Positions 1-8,520 of a DNA stretch of 64,000 bases are shown here, piece by piece. The notes below the pieces were generated by a model. That model saw nothing but the letters and a program-made list of their open reading frames with translations. It was not told where the DNA came from and ran no database searches. The stretch is from contig OX637629.1 in NCBI GenBank assembly GCA_951802195.1, positions 248,001 through 312,000 on the forward strand, read 5' to 3'. The stretch's first letter is position 1. The number at the start of each line of letters is the position of its first letter. This stretch comes from Tausonia pullulans (Eukaryota; Basidiomycota; Tremellomycetes; Cystofilobasidiales; Mrakiaceae). A program made the translations under genes and the position numbers.

Positions 1-235
1 GACGTCGAGGAGGAAGAGCAGACTCAGCGAGCGATGCCATGTTTCTCAGCGACCTCCGACCAGACCGGTGGCTGGGGCGGCGTTGATCTTGCGAGCATGG
101 CTGCTAAGGGGGAGGGTGGACGAGTAAGTGGCTGGCTCTCTCATTTGGGTAGGCCCTCGCACTAGACTGACGTCTTCTCACTTCCAGATCTCCTTCCTCT
201 TTGAGCGCAACAGTCTGCCCTCTGATTCACTGTAA
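1..235 (+). CDS. 3' end of an unidentified protein-coding gene (partial)
   Basis: The window opens inside a coding exon that reads through 1-123, is interrupted by a GTAAGT...CTTCCAG intron (124-187, phase 0), and finishes in a second exon 188-235 with a TAA stop. The visible 56 residues are acidic at first (EEEEQ), then Gly-rich (TGGWGGVDLA), and end in FERNSLPSDSL. The donor and acceptor consensus and the continuous frame support a real C-terminus. No family can be recognised from this piece; most of the gene lies outside the window. Confidence 0.6.
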
Positions 236-607
236 ATTTTGCATCCTGCTTGCTTGTCTTGTCTTTCCGCCTCTTCCCCCTTCTTTGCATCTCTTTCGCC
301 TCCTCCATCGCTTCGCTACGCATCCCACAGCTCTACACGTTTCATGTCCAGCCTTATTCAACTCTGAAGAGAGGAAGGGCCCCGAAGCCCTTTGCCCGGA
401 AACATCAAAGACTTCTTTGGTCACTCTTGCTGCCCCTGTCAGTCGAGTGATGCAATTGAAAATCCGTCAGGGGTCTGCACGACGTGCGCTCATGCAACCC
501 AACGCAGGGACCTCGCTCGCTCCCGTCCACCTTCCCACCATTAGTCTTTCCCTGTCCTCTCCCAAAAGTTCCACCCACTCCGCCTCTACCTCTGGACGAC
601 CCTCACG
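236..607. other. Intergenic region, 372 bp
   Basis: Space between two same-strand genes. It is pyrimidine-rich on the plus strand towards 607, as is common for promoters/5' leaders in this window. Short open frames here have no convincing start, splice pattern or similarity. Confidence 0.5.
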
Positions 608-1436
608 ATGATATCTCCTCTCGTCGGCCTTGTTCTCCTCGCCCTCCCGCTCACGACTTCGCCCCGTCCGCTCACCGCCGTGCCCGCCGACGCTCTCGTC
701 TTCCGCTCGTCCTCGACCTTGTCGTCTTTCGCCATCGCCTCATCGTCATCTTCCTCGCTTGGCCAGGTTTGCCCTGGATGCACAAGCTTTGGCGATGTGG
801 TCCAGGTATGCTTCCTTCAAGCCGGAGCTGGTGGTGACTTCAACAAGACGCTCGGTAAGTCGCTGTTCTCAAGGATCGAGAGGGCGGCGGGGTTCGAGAG
901 CTCGCTCGGTTGCCGCACGAACCCTCGGCGCTCATTCCGCTTCTCTGGGACTCATCCTCTTTACAGTCCCCTGCGTGTGCTCGACCGCCATTTTTGAGCC
1001 GCTCGGAAGTTGTCTCTCATGCGCTCAGACCGCCGCCCCGGAGAGCTACGCGAAGATCCTCACTGCCGCCAGACGTGAGTGACTACGCGCTTCCGCTCCT
1101 ATTGCACCGATATGCACCGATATTGATCAATAACACAACGACAAAACGTCTCTAGAGATCGACGATGTCTGCTCCTCCTCAGCCTTCAATGTCTCCCTCG
1201 GTAACCTCACGACCGACACTGCCTCCTCGTCCTTCTCCTCTACCCTCGCCCCAGCGTCTGCGACGGCCGGTTTCCTCGCCGCTGCCTCAAGCCTCGCATC
1301 CGCCCTCCCATCCGCCGACTCTGCCTTGTCCTCGTCATCGACTTCGAGCGCGGGAGAGCCTGCGATGGAGCCGAGGAGCCCATGGATCATCTCGCTCCTC
1401 ATCGTCGGTTACTTCGGCCTCGTTCATATCGCCTAA
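608..1436 (+). CDS. Small secreted Ser/Ala-rich, 8-cysteine protein with C-terminal anchor
   Basis: Three exons (608-854, 967-1074, 1156-1436) joined at GTAAGT/CAG and GTGAGT/TAG sites give about 211 residues ending in TAA. The N-terminus (MISPLVGLVLLALPLTTS) is a typical signal peptide. The body carries eight cysteines in the order CPGC, C, CVC, CLSC, C, then a long Ser/Ala/Thr region, and ends with a hydrophobic stretch (WIISLLIVGYFGLVHIA). This resembles small GPI- or membrane-anchored cell-surface proteins common in basidiomycetes; it is not a clear CFEM domain because the cysteine spacing differs. Role is unknown; cell-wall or adhesion function is only a guess. The frame stays open across all three junctions, which supports the model. 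Confidence 0.7.
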
Positions 1437-1884
1437 GGGATGAAGTTGGGGTAGCTAGTTGGCCTGTTAGTCATGCTTGGGGTTCTGTCTTTCTGTCTAT
1501 CTTTTCTTCTTTTCTTTTTGTTCGATCAGGTCTCTCTCCTCTTCCTCCTCACCTTTCTTTGGTTATCCTTTCTAATGAGCACGACTCACACGACCCTATA
1601 ACGAACATGGCGATGATTTCACACGCACGACGGGCGACATGGAGTTCGATGAAGCTAGGAACAGGCAGACGCAAAATTGAGTTGAACTTTGAGTTGCAGG
1701 TTATCAAGTTCAGATGATTGCTGGTTTCAGGGCTTGAGGAACGAGGTCAGAATGCAAATCCATAGCTGATAGGTAGGTAGCAGCAGGGCGCCAAGACCAG
1801 GAGGCACTCGACCGTTCACGGCAAGGTGTGATGCCGCCTCCCGAGCGCGCTTGCTCGCTTCGCCTGGAGCCGGATGAAAAACTT
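1437..1884. other. Intergenic region, 448 bp
   Basis: Between the secreted-protein gene and the minus-strand tRNA. It contains a T-rich stretch just after the stop (about 1490-1530), likely the 3' UTR. I see no gene. Confidence 0.5.
1877..1881 (-). terminator. Pol III oligo-T terminator of tRNA-Arg
   Basis: Five A on the plus strand (T5 on the tRNA strand) lie four bases beyond the tRNA 3' end, as expected for RNA polymerase III termination. The same TAAGTTTTT-type context follows the other tRNA-Arg copies in the window. Confidence 0.7.
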
Positions 1885-1958
1885 AGACCAACGTGGGACT
1901 TGAACCCACAATCTCCTGATTCGTAGTCAGACGCGATAACCAATTTTGCCAGTCGGCC
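1885..1958 (-). tRNA. tRNA-Arg (anticodon ACG), intronless
   Basis: A 74-nt cloverleaf. Acceptor GGCCGAC pairs with GTTGGTC (two or so G-T wobbles), anticodon stem TCTGA/TCAGG encloses loop CTACGAA with ACG at positions 34-36, and T-arm GTGGG TTCAAGT CCCAC is perfect. The sequence is the same as the three plus-strand copies at 34.6-35.5 kb. An L1-like retrotransposon starts about 60-75 bp upstream of its 5' end, in the opposite orientation. Confidence 0.93.
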
Positions 1959-2018
1959 CTGGAATGGAGGGGTGTGTGACGAAAGAGAAGATGGGACAGA
2001 TTGTCTAATAATATAATT

Positions 2019-2034
2019 TTTAATGGGCCTATGT
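2019..2034 (+). repeat. 5' copy of 16-bp direct repeat flanking the LINE
   Basis: TTTAATGGGCCTATGT here is repeated exactly at 7695-7710, just past the 3' end of the retrotransposon; with two mismatches the match extends to about 23 bp. This is the size and position expected of a target-site duplication made by target-primed reverse transcription. The first ATG of ORF1 (2031) lies inside this repeat. Confidence 0.7.
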
Positions 2035-3941
2035 GCATACCACCACCAGGTCAACCCAGGTCACCCTACCTTATGCCTAGTGAATCAACTCACAAGCGTC
2101 TCCAAGAAGCCCTCAAGGCTCCCAAGGATCCCCCGGACCCTCCCTCTTCAGCAAAGAGAAAGAGCGGATCCGATGAAACCCCCAGCGTCCAGGACGCGAC
2201 CAATATGCCCTCTCGCGTCGACGAACGTCCCCAAACGCTCGCCAACAAACCCACCCTCAGCCCACCTGCCCATCCGACCAGTCCTAGCAGCCCCAGCACT
2301 CCTACCAATCGTACCAATCGTACCAACCCTATCAACCCCCTCATCCATATCAGCCCCACGGCTCTCCTCTCCTCTCCCTCCCCCCTCCGCAGAACCCCTG
2401 CAACTCCCTCAGCTCGCCGTATCACGCGGTCGAGCTCAGCCATCAGCGACCTCAATGCCGCTCTATCCTCCACGTCCGAAGTGACGTGTCTCACTCCGTC
2501 TCGCTCTACAGGCGAGACTCTCCCTCAACAACCTCTCTTCGTCCCCGGCACCGCGTCGCCCGTGCCGGCGAACTCCGCCGGCACTCGCACTCGGGCCGCC
2601 GCGAAATCCCAGCCGAACGCCATCGGCCGCTCATATGCGAACGCCGCAAAACAGGCTCATTCTACAAACTCAGCTGCGAGGCAACGTGACTCGTCTGGCA
2701 CCCAGCCCCAGTTCACCTTCGCCTTCGGAACCGATCAACAACCTCCGCAGGACAATACCCCAATCGCCCCAGCCTTGGCTACCAATCGCGGGAACTGTCT
2801 AGCCATCTCCGTCCCTCGAGATACCACTCCCCTCGAGATCTCTATCGCAGTTGGCAAGTGCGATGAATGGCTGACCACCCTGATCCGTCCTTTCAAGGAC
2901 CCTAAAGATAGGATGCTCATCCAAGTCAAACCTCGAGAAAATGCTCAAGATATCCTGACCCAACTACAAGCCCTGCCGCTGAATGTGAGGGGGGTGAAAC
3001 CTCAGATACACGCGTGCTACAATACCCAAAACAAGCTCCTACAGGAAGGCCTGCTGGTGAACTTCGAAGACGACGATGGAGCGGAGGAAGAGTTTCGCAA
3101 ACAGGTAGAAGCCTCCGGAGACAGAGTCATCTTCTTCCAGCGTCAATTCCACCCCAGCGCACCCACCTCCCCAACTGGCCGGGTTAGAGTTCTGCTCGAC
3201 CTCTCTGGCTCCAAGACGATGCCGAGGGCAAATGCTTTCACTCAGCAGTTCCCCGGCTGGGACAACTGTGATGTCTTGTTCAAACCCGTCCAGACTAGCT
3301 CTGCGACAAACTCTCCATCCCGTCCAGCCTCGACGTACTGCTACTACTGCCACTCTTTTGAGCACGCTCGTGTCAAGTGTCCCACCGCTCCAGAGTGTGG
3401 CGGATGCGGATCGCGCGCTCACCCTTCGACCCGATGCCCAGGTCGCCCGAAGGCAAACCTTCCAGCGAGTGCGCAAGCACCAACCGAAGGACCCCCCCAA
3501 CGACCTGCCGCACCGGGACCAGACCTGGATGGATACCAGCTTGTACACAAATCCAAGAGGAGGTCACTGAACAGGCCGACTGAAGCCACGACGGAGGTGG
3601 CGACACCTCCTGCTCACGCCGACCCCTCCCACCCCCAATCAGAAGAAGCACCGCGCAATGCGGGCTCGCAACCCATTCGCACTCTGGGCGCCCTAGAGGA
3701 GGACAACGAGGGGGGTCTGGAGAGGACAGAAGACGGGATGCAGGTCGAAGACGAGCATCCACCTCCCACCCCACCTCCCCTGTCACCATCATCTCCTCCA
3801 CCCTCATCCCCATCCCCGCCATCTTCGCTCCCCCTGAACCCACCCTCTACTCCTTCTCTTATCCCCTCCACGCCGTCCTCCCAGGCATCCATCGAGCGCA
3901 CCCTCGTGACCTTGGCTGAAGCCGAGGACATGGAAGAATAA
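2031..3941 (+). CDS. LINE ORF1 (gag-like RNA-binding protein)
   Basis: The frame opens upstream, but the first ATG is at 2031, giving about 636 residues. The N-terminal third is Pro/Ser/Thr-rich and low complexity (NRTNRTNP repeats), the middle is a mixed globular region (about residues 240-430), and two tandem CX2CX4HX4C zinc knuckles follow (YCYYCHSFEH..., then ECGGCGSRAH...), near 3338-3435. The C-terminus is again Pro/Ser-rich and acidic. In LINEs such proteins bind the element RNA to form the ribonucleoprotein. Because the ATG lies in the flanking direct repeat, the true start could be elsewhere, for example the ATG at 2071, or the 5' end may be slightly truncated. The stop TAA overlaps the ORF2 start. 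Confidence 0.85.
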   Translation: MCIPPPGQPRSPYLMPSESTHKRLQEALKAPKDPPDPPSSAKRKSGSDETPSVQDATNMPSRVDERPQTLANKPTLSPPAHPTSPSSPSTPTNRTNRTNPINPLIHISPTALLSSPSPLRRTPATPSARRITRSSSAISDLNAALSSTSEVTCLTPSRSTGETLPQQPLFVPGTASPVPANSAGTRTRAAAKSQPNAIGRSYANAAKQAHSTNSAARQRDSSGTQPQFTFAFGTDQQPPQDNTPIAPALATNRGNCLAISVPRDTTPLEISIAVGKCDEWLTTLIRPFKDPKDRMLIQVKPRENAQDILTQLQALPLNVRGVKPQIHACYNTQNKLLQEGLLVNFEDDDGAEEEFRKQVEASGDRVIFFQRQFHPSAPTSPTGRVRVLLDLSGSKTMPRANAFTQQFPGWDNCDVLFKPVQTSSATNSPSRPASTYCYYCHSFEHARVKCPTAPECGGCGSRAHPSTRCPGRPKANLPASAQAPTEGPPQRPAAPGPDLDGYQLVHKSKRRSLNRPTEATTEVATPPAHADPSHPQSEEAPRNAGSQPIRTLGALEEDNEGGLERTEDGMQVEDEHPPPTPPPLSPSSPPPSSPSPPSSLPLNPPSTPSLIPSTPSSQASIERTLVTLAEAEDMEE

Positions 3942-6900
3942 TGGTGTACAACGATGTCCAGATCGTCGCGGCGAACATCCAGAGGGTGTTCACGCGAGAT
4001 CGCGCCCGCAGTCTCCTCCTCTCTCTCTATTCACGATCCAAGGCTGACATATACCTTCTATCAGAAGTGGCATGCACAACACCAGATCAGGTGGTGACCT
4101 GGACAGCCGAATGTGAAGATATGGGCTTCGGCTCGATCTTTACGGTCGGATGCCAGACTGCCATCCTCTGGCGACATGCCTCCCGATTCCTTCCTCCCGA
4201 TACCCCTCCGACTAGGACCAGATCCATCTCCCGCTCCTCTCCCATCTTACGAACCAACCTCACGGATGCCGTGTTCCTCATCGCCGGCGAAGCCGTCAGG
4301 GTGGCTGCAGTCTACGTCCCCTGCCGAGACAGCCAATCGAACGGCCGCTCGACAAAGGAGTTCCTCTCTACTCTTTCTCGCAAGATACCTGCCCACTCTG
4401 ACATTCCTCTCCTTCTGGGCGGGGATTGGAACTGTGTGGAGGACAGCTACCTCGACGGGATGAGCCAGTTTACCCAGAATGCGGGAAAGGAGGAAATGTG
4501 CCGGCTGGTCCGGGACTTTGCCCTCTCTGACCCATACCGATCCCTATACCCGCTTCAGCGCGAATACACCAACTATACTGGCATCACGCGAGCAGATCGC
4601 CGCATTGATCGCTTCTACCTGTCCCCTCTACTCGCTAGCCGAGCCGTGCGACAGCGCTTCCTGCCACGCCCGACCGGCCATCTCTACTCTAGCCACAAGC
4701 CGATCGCACTCAGCCTCACCTTCCCCGGTGCAATAGAGCACGGTCCCGGATCGTACAAGATCGGAACACACCTTCTGAAGATTACCGGTTTTGTTGAGTA
4801 CTTCCTCTACCACGTTCCCAAGTGGTACCAAGATGCGCTCACCGAGATCAGAGACCCCTTCGAGGCCTGGGACAAGACCAAGCTTCAGATAGCGGAGCAT
4901 GCATCTGACATCTCAAGACACCTCGCCCGGATGAGCAGAGTGTCAGGCGGGGACCCACACAGGTCGATCCTCCAAGGCCACGCTCTCCGAGCCCACCTCG
5001 AACCAGTCAACACAAGCGAGTATGCCGTCAAGCAGCGACTCAAGATCGTCCGCCAGGCCGACACCATCGCAGCCCTTCGGCCACTCGACAACCCAGCAGC
5101 CGCAGCCGCCACACACAACGAGAACATTCTAGCTACAGCACACGCCTTCTACATGGCTCTCTATGAGACCAAGACGACGCCAGCTGCCGAGCACGCCAAC
5201 GTCCTCCGACATGTCACCAAAACACTCGACGGCTCCCAAAGCCAACCCCTCGAGTCTCCTTTCGAACTGGACGAGCTCAGACGGGCCACGTTCAGATCGA
5301 ACCGTAACAAGACACCAGGAAGTGACGGGATCCCCGTCGAATTCTACCAGGCCACATGGGCTGTCGTCGGACCGATCCTCCTCAGCCTACTGAACCTCGT
5401 CCCCGAGACAGGCCTCCGATCCGCCTCACAGCGCGAGGCCCATATCCATCTGATCTTCAAGAAGAAGGGAGATCGCGACCAGATTGCCAACTACCGCCCG
5501 ATCTCGCTCATCAACGTTGACGCTCGCATCTTCTCCCTTGCCATCAACAGCCGCCTGCTCACCGTCGTGGACACTCTCATCGACGGGGACCAGACAGGCT
5601 TCCTCCCTGGCCGCGACTCGGGTCGCAACATCTCCTCTCTTCAGCTCGCCATAGACGACGAAGACCTCTTGCCTGGCGTCCTCGCCCAAGTCGACTTTGA
5701 GAAGGCATACGACAGAGTGTCGCACGACTTTGTTGGCCCCTGCCTCCGCCACATGGGGTTCGGTCCGCGCGCCGCCGCGTGGATCACCTCAACGATGACC
5801 TCTCAGACTGCTCGGCTCATGATCAACGGATGGATGGGTCAAGCCATCCATATCCGGTCTGGTGTCCGACAGGGCGATCCCGCGGCACCGACGATCTTCG
5901 CCCTCCTTCTGGAGCCGCTGGCGTGTATGCTCCGCCATCGCCTCCCACCGGCCAATCCGTCCCCTCTACATGAGCGGAAGGTCCTTCTCTTTGCAGACGA
6001 TCTAAGTATCCGGTGTCGGACCTGGTCGGAGGTCGATGAGGCGACGGTCTGCCTCCGAGAGTACGAGAAAGCCGCAGCAAGCAAGCTGAACTACCAGAAA
6101 TCACTCCTCTATCCGCTAGGGTCATGCCGGACGGATGCGCCTACGAGGTACCACGAATGGCGCGTCCAAACGCTTTCATTCGACTTCCTCGGCGTTCCAT
6201 GCGGTCGCACGGTCAACGTGCCTGCTTGCTGGCGAGATGTCATCGGCAAACTGAAGGCTCGACTCGCGCGCATCCCGCTGCACGACCTCCCTCTCCTTGC
6301 GCGATGCAACGTCATCAACCAGTACATCTACTCGAAGATCATCTACCTGGACCGCTTCCTGCCGTGCCCAGACGATATCCTGGAAGACCTCGAGGCAACG
6401 GCCTACAAGTCCCTCTACCGATCGAAACACCACGACGTCAGCAGGGAGCGTCTGGAAACCCCTCGAGACCTCGGCGGCTTCGGCTTCACGCCACTCCGAT
6501 TCCGGCTCATCAAAGCGCGCGCCCAGTGGGCTGGCGATGTGCTCTTCAGACCGGAGCTTCCCGCATCGATCCGTATTCGCAAGCGGATCATCCATACCAT
6601 GAGCCTCGACCCAGGGGCTTATAGAATACTGACTCGCACCATCTTCAGGGATGGAGAGTTCATCAGTGGACCCCGGCCCGCCAATTTCAGCTGGTTAGGC
6701 GTATTCCTTTCCCCAGTGGAAGGTCAATGGTTCTTCCCAGCCGTCTGGTGGAATGCCATCACAAAGCTCCAAGGAGCTCTCCCTGCGCGATGCCAGGCTT
6801 ACCTCCGGGCATGGTTCGAAGAAGTCAGCTTTGACATGAGCTATTGGAATCAAGACCGCTGGAGGAACGCTGTCCACTGGATGTCTACGTTCGGTACAGA

Positions 6901-7615
6901 TAGCCAGTTGCGGCTGGGTCTCCACCCTGGCCACACAAACCTGGGCCGGCTGAACGTCCCTCGTGAGCCCCACGGCGCACACAGTCGTACTCTAGCCAAC
7001 CGCGGCCTCATCATCCCAAAGGGGTGGCAAGACCACTTTCCGGCGCTTACCAAGATCGATTGGAAGCGTCAGTGGTGCCTGCTGAAGGCCGTGTCCCGAG
7101 CGTCGCCCGAAGACGTCGACTTGGCCCACCGCTTCTCGCTGTACAGCCTCCACCCAGGAAAGCATACTGCTGCGGCATTCCTCGCCGACGGCACCGCTAC
7201 GCCGCACAACAGGTCCAAGCGATGTGCGCTGTGCCTGGCGGCCCCCGTTGAGTCCTTCTTCCACCTCTTCGACGAGCCGTGTCCCGTCGTGGGCGCTATC
7301 TGGTCGGCTGCGGCAGCGCATGCCTCTCCTTCACTCCCCTCCCATCCTCCCTCCCTCCAGACGCTTGTCTGCCCGACACCGTCGCCGCCGAGGGGGGTCT
7401 TCCTCTTCCACTGCATCTTTGTTGCCCGGACATGGCGATCCGTCCGGAGGCGGAGGTACAGCAAGATCGCAGCCCTCGATCCTGTCACGGACGAGGAGAT
7501 CCGCAAGATCGCGTCTACGATCCGGCAGACACACTGGCAGTCGAGTACGAGGTGGATAGCTCGCAGGGACCAGATGGATGGAACTGCGGTCGGCGCCGAC
7601 ATCGATCCTGGGTGA
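3941..7615 (+). CDS. LINE ORF2: APE endonuclease, reverse transcriptase, zinc knuckle
   Basis: 1,224 residues without a stop. The N-terminus is an exonuclease/endonuclease/phosphatase fold: AANIQR, LLSEV (catalytic Glu), GGDWNCV, RIDRFYLSP and the terminal SSHKPI (catalytic His). Reverse transcriptase follows at about residues 430-740, with PGSDGIPVEF, NYRPISL, DQTGFLPGR, QVDFEKAYDRV, SGVRQGDPAAP and LLFADDLS (active-site Asp pair). The thumb-like region has FLGVPCG. The C-terminus has a CX2CX8HX5C knuckle (CALCLAAP...) resembling the zf-RVT domain. The start ATG shares its A with the ORF1 stop (TAATG), implying coupled termination-reinitiation as described for other LINEs. All key residues are present, so it looks competent. 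Confidence 0.92.
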   Translation: MVYNDVQIVAANIQRVFTRDRARSLLLSLYSRSKADIYLLSEVACTTPDQVVTWTAECEDMGFGSIFTVGCQTAILWRHASRFLPPDTPPTRTRSISRSSPILRTNLTDAVFLIAGEAVRVAAVYVPCRDSQSNGRSTKEFLSTLSRKIPAHSDIPLLLGGDWNCVEDSYLDGMSQFTQNAGKEEMCRLVRDFALSDPYRSLYPLQREYTNYTGITRADRRIDRFYLSPLLASRAVRQRFLPRPTGHLYSSHKPIALSLTFPGAIEHGPGSYKIGTHLLKITGFVEYFLYHVPKWYQDALTEIRDPFEAWDKTKLQIAEHASDISRHLARMSRVSGGDPHRSILQGHALRAHLEPVNTSEYAVKQRLKIVRQADTIAALRPLDNPAAAAATHNENILATAHAFYMALYETKTTPAAEHANVLRHVTKTLDGSQSQPLESPFELDELRRATFRSNRNKTPGSDGIPVEFYQATWAVVGPILLSLLNLVPETGLRSASQREAHIHLIFKKKGDRDQIANYRPISLINVDARIFSLAINSRLLTVVDTLIDGDQTGFLPGRDSGRNISSLQLAIDDEDLLPGVLAQVDFEKAYDRVSHDFVGPCLRHMGFGPRAAAWITSTMTSQTARLMINGWMGQAIHIRSGVRQGDPAAPTIFALLLEPLACMLRHRLPPANPSPLHERKVLLFADDLSIRCRTWSEVDEATVCLREYEKAAASKLNYQKSLLYPLGSCRTDAPTRYHEWRVQTLSFDFLGVPCGRTVNVPACWRDVIGKLKARLARIPLHDLPLLARCNVINQYIYSKIIYLDRFLPCPDDILEDLEATAYKSLYRSKHHDVSRERLETPRDLGGFGFTPLRFRLIKARAQWAGDVLFRPELPASIRIRKRIIHTMSLDPGAYRILTRTIFRDGEFISGPRPANFSWLGVFLSPVEGQWFFPAVWWNAITKLQGALPARCQAYLRAWFEEVSFDMSYWNQDRWRNAVHWMSTFGTDSQLRLGLHPGHTNLGRLNVPREPHGAHSRTLANRGLIIPKGWQDHFPALTKIDWKRQWCLLKAVSRASPEDVDLAHRFSLYSLHPGKHTAAAFLADGTATPHNRSKRCALCLAAPVESFFHLFDEPCPVVGAIWSAAAAHASPSLPSHPPSLQTLVCPTPSPPRGVFLFHCIFVARTWRSVRRRRYSKIAALDPVTDEEIRKIASTIRQTHWQSSTRWIARRDQMDGTAVGADIDPG

Positions 7616-7694
7616 CAAGCAGGTCTGGGGTGGGGAAGTATGGCTGGTCCATAGCCACTGCTTGATGTAGCTGGTCATCTTAATATCTTACCTC

Positions 7695-7710
7695 TTTAAT
7701 GGGCCTATGT
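7695..7710 (+). repeat. 3' copy of 16-bp direct repeat flanking the LINE
   Basis: Exact repeat of 2019-2034. It sits about 80 bp past the ORF2 stop and so marks the 3' boundary of the element. The element end before it reads ...TAATATCTTACCTC, with no A-tail. Confidence 0.7.
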
Positions 7711-8520
7711 CCACACCCATATATTGCTTTCCTTCTACCTGTTCTTTACTTTCGCTCTCCCTCTATCTGGATACTACTCGATATCTCTCATAGGGTTACC
7801 TCGTTCTCTACGTATCACTCATGATTCAAATACAAAAATGAATACAATCGAGGAGTTACATCGTGCCCCAGACTAATACCCTCCTCCTTGCCCGGCTGCT
7901 ACCGAGTCCTTCAACGTCTCCCGTTTTCGCCCCTGCTCGCCCCGTCGACGACTGATGCTGCCACTGTCCTTGCGTTTGGCCCTTCTGCCGAGATTGTCGC
8001 GCCGTCCCCTCAGGGCACGATCGCCTCCCAGCACATGCCTATTGTTAGGATTGGCCCAAGGGTCAAGGGCTGAAGATAACGGGCGAAAGAGGGGCGTAGG
8101 TGGAGTAGTAAACTGAGATGCTGGCAGTGCACAGGCTCGCTTCGAGGCCTTGGGCAGGCTCGACGAATCCAAATGATAGCCAGAGTATAGATCAAAAGAT
8201 ACGATGAACTGAGCGTTCTATGGACTAGAGAGGAAAGGAACAATGAGTGTGTGACAGTGTGGCTGAAGAGTGGTCGAAGGTGTGGGAGCTGGGCAAACCA
8301 GGTCGAAGTACGCTGGCGCGGAACCCAGGTGGGCGGGTCCGCAAATTCTGACAGCCACATGGGCGCAAAGCCTATGTTATAGATCCGTGAGAGCCTGACA
8401 TCCAGAACCGTTGTTGCGCCCTCTAACTGTCCAAGGATCGGCGACGACGCCCAGAAGATCGTTGCAGATGAAAATGAACCTAAAGAGATCAGCATGATCA
8501 TCGTCGACAAACACCCTGAA
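7711..8520. other. Intergenic region between two LINE copies, 810 bp
   Basis: No gene can be supported. Open frames on the minus strand around 7.87-8.79 kb lack family resemblance and run into the decayed LINE copy. The first 150 bp are AT-richer than the surroundings. Confidence 0.4.

Larger units (their letters stand above)
2019..7710 (+). mobile_element. Non-LTR retrotransposon (LINE, L1-like), apparently intact, with flanking repeats
   Basis: Body about 2035-7694, bounded by a 16-bp direct repeat. It carries two long uninterrupted ORFs: a gag-like ORF1 with two CCHC knuckles and an ORF2 with APE endonuclease, reverse transcriptase and a C-terminal zinc-knuckle. No RNase H domain or LTR is visible. 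The 3' UTR is under 100 bp and no poly-A tail is seen. RT motifs (NYRPISL, QTGFLPGR, FEKAYDRV, RQGDPAAP, FADD) look L1-like. Lack of stops and the almost perfect flanking repeat suggest recent insertion. Its 5' end faces the 5' end of the tRNA-Arg gene at 1885-1958. Confidence 0.88.

Noticed and set aside
2001-2030. LINE ORF1 starting at a TTG at 2001
   Set aside because: TTG starts are not expected here and this part lies outside or within the flanking repeat; first ATG is at 2031.
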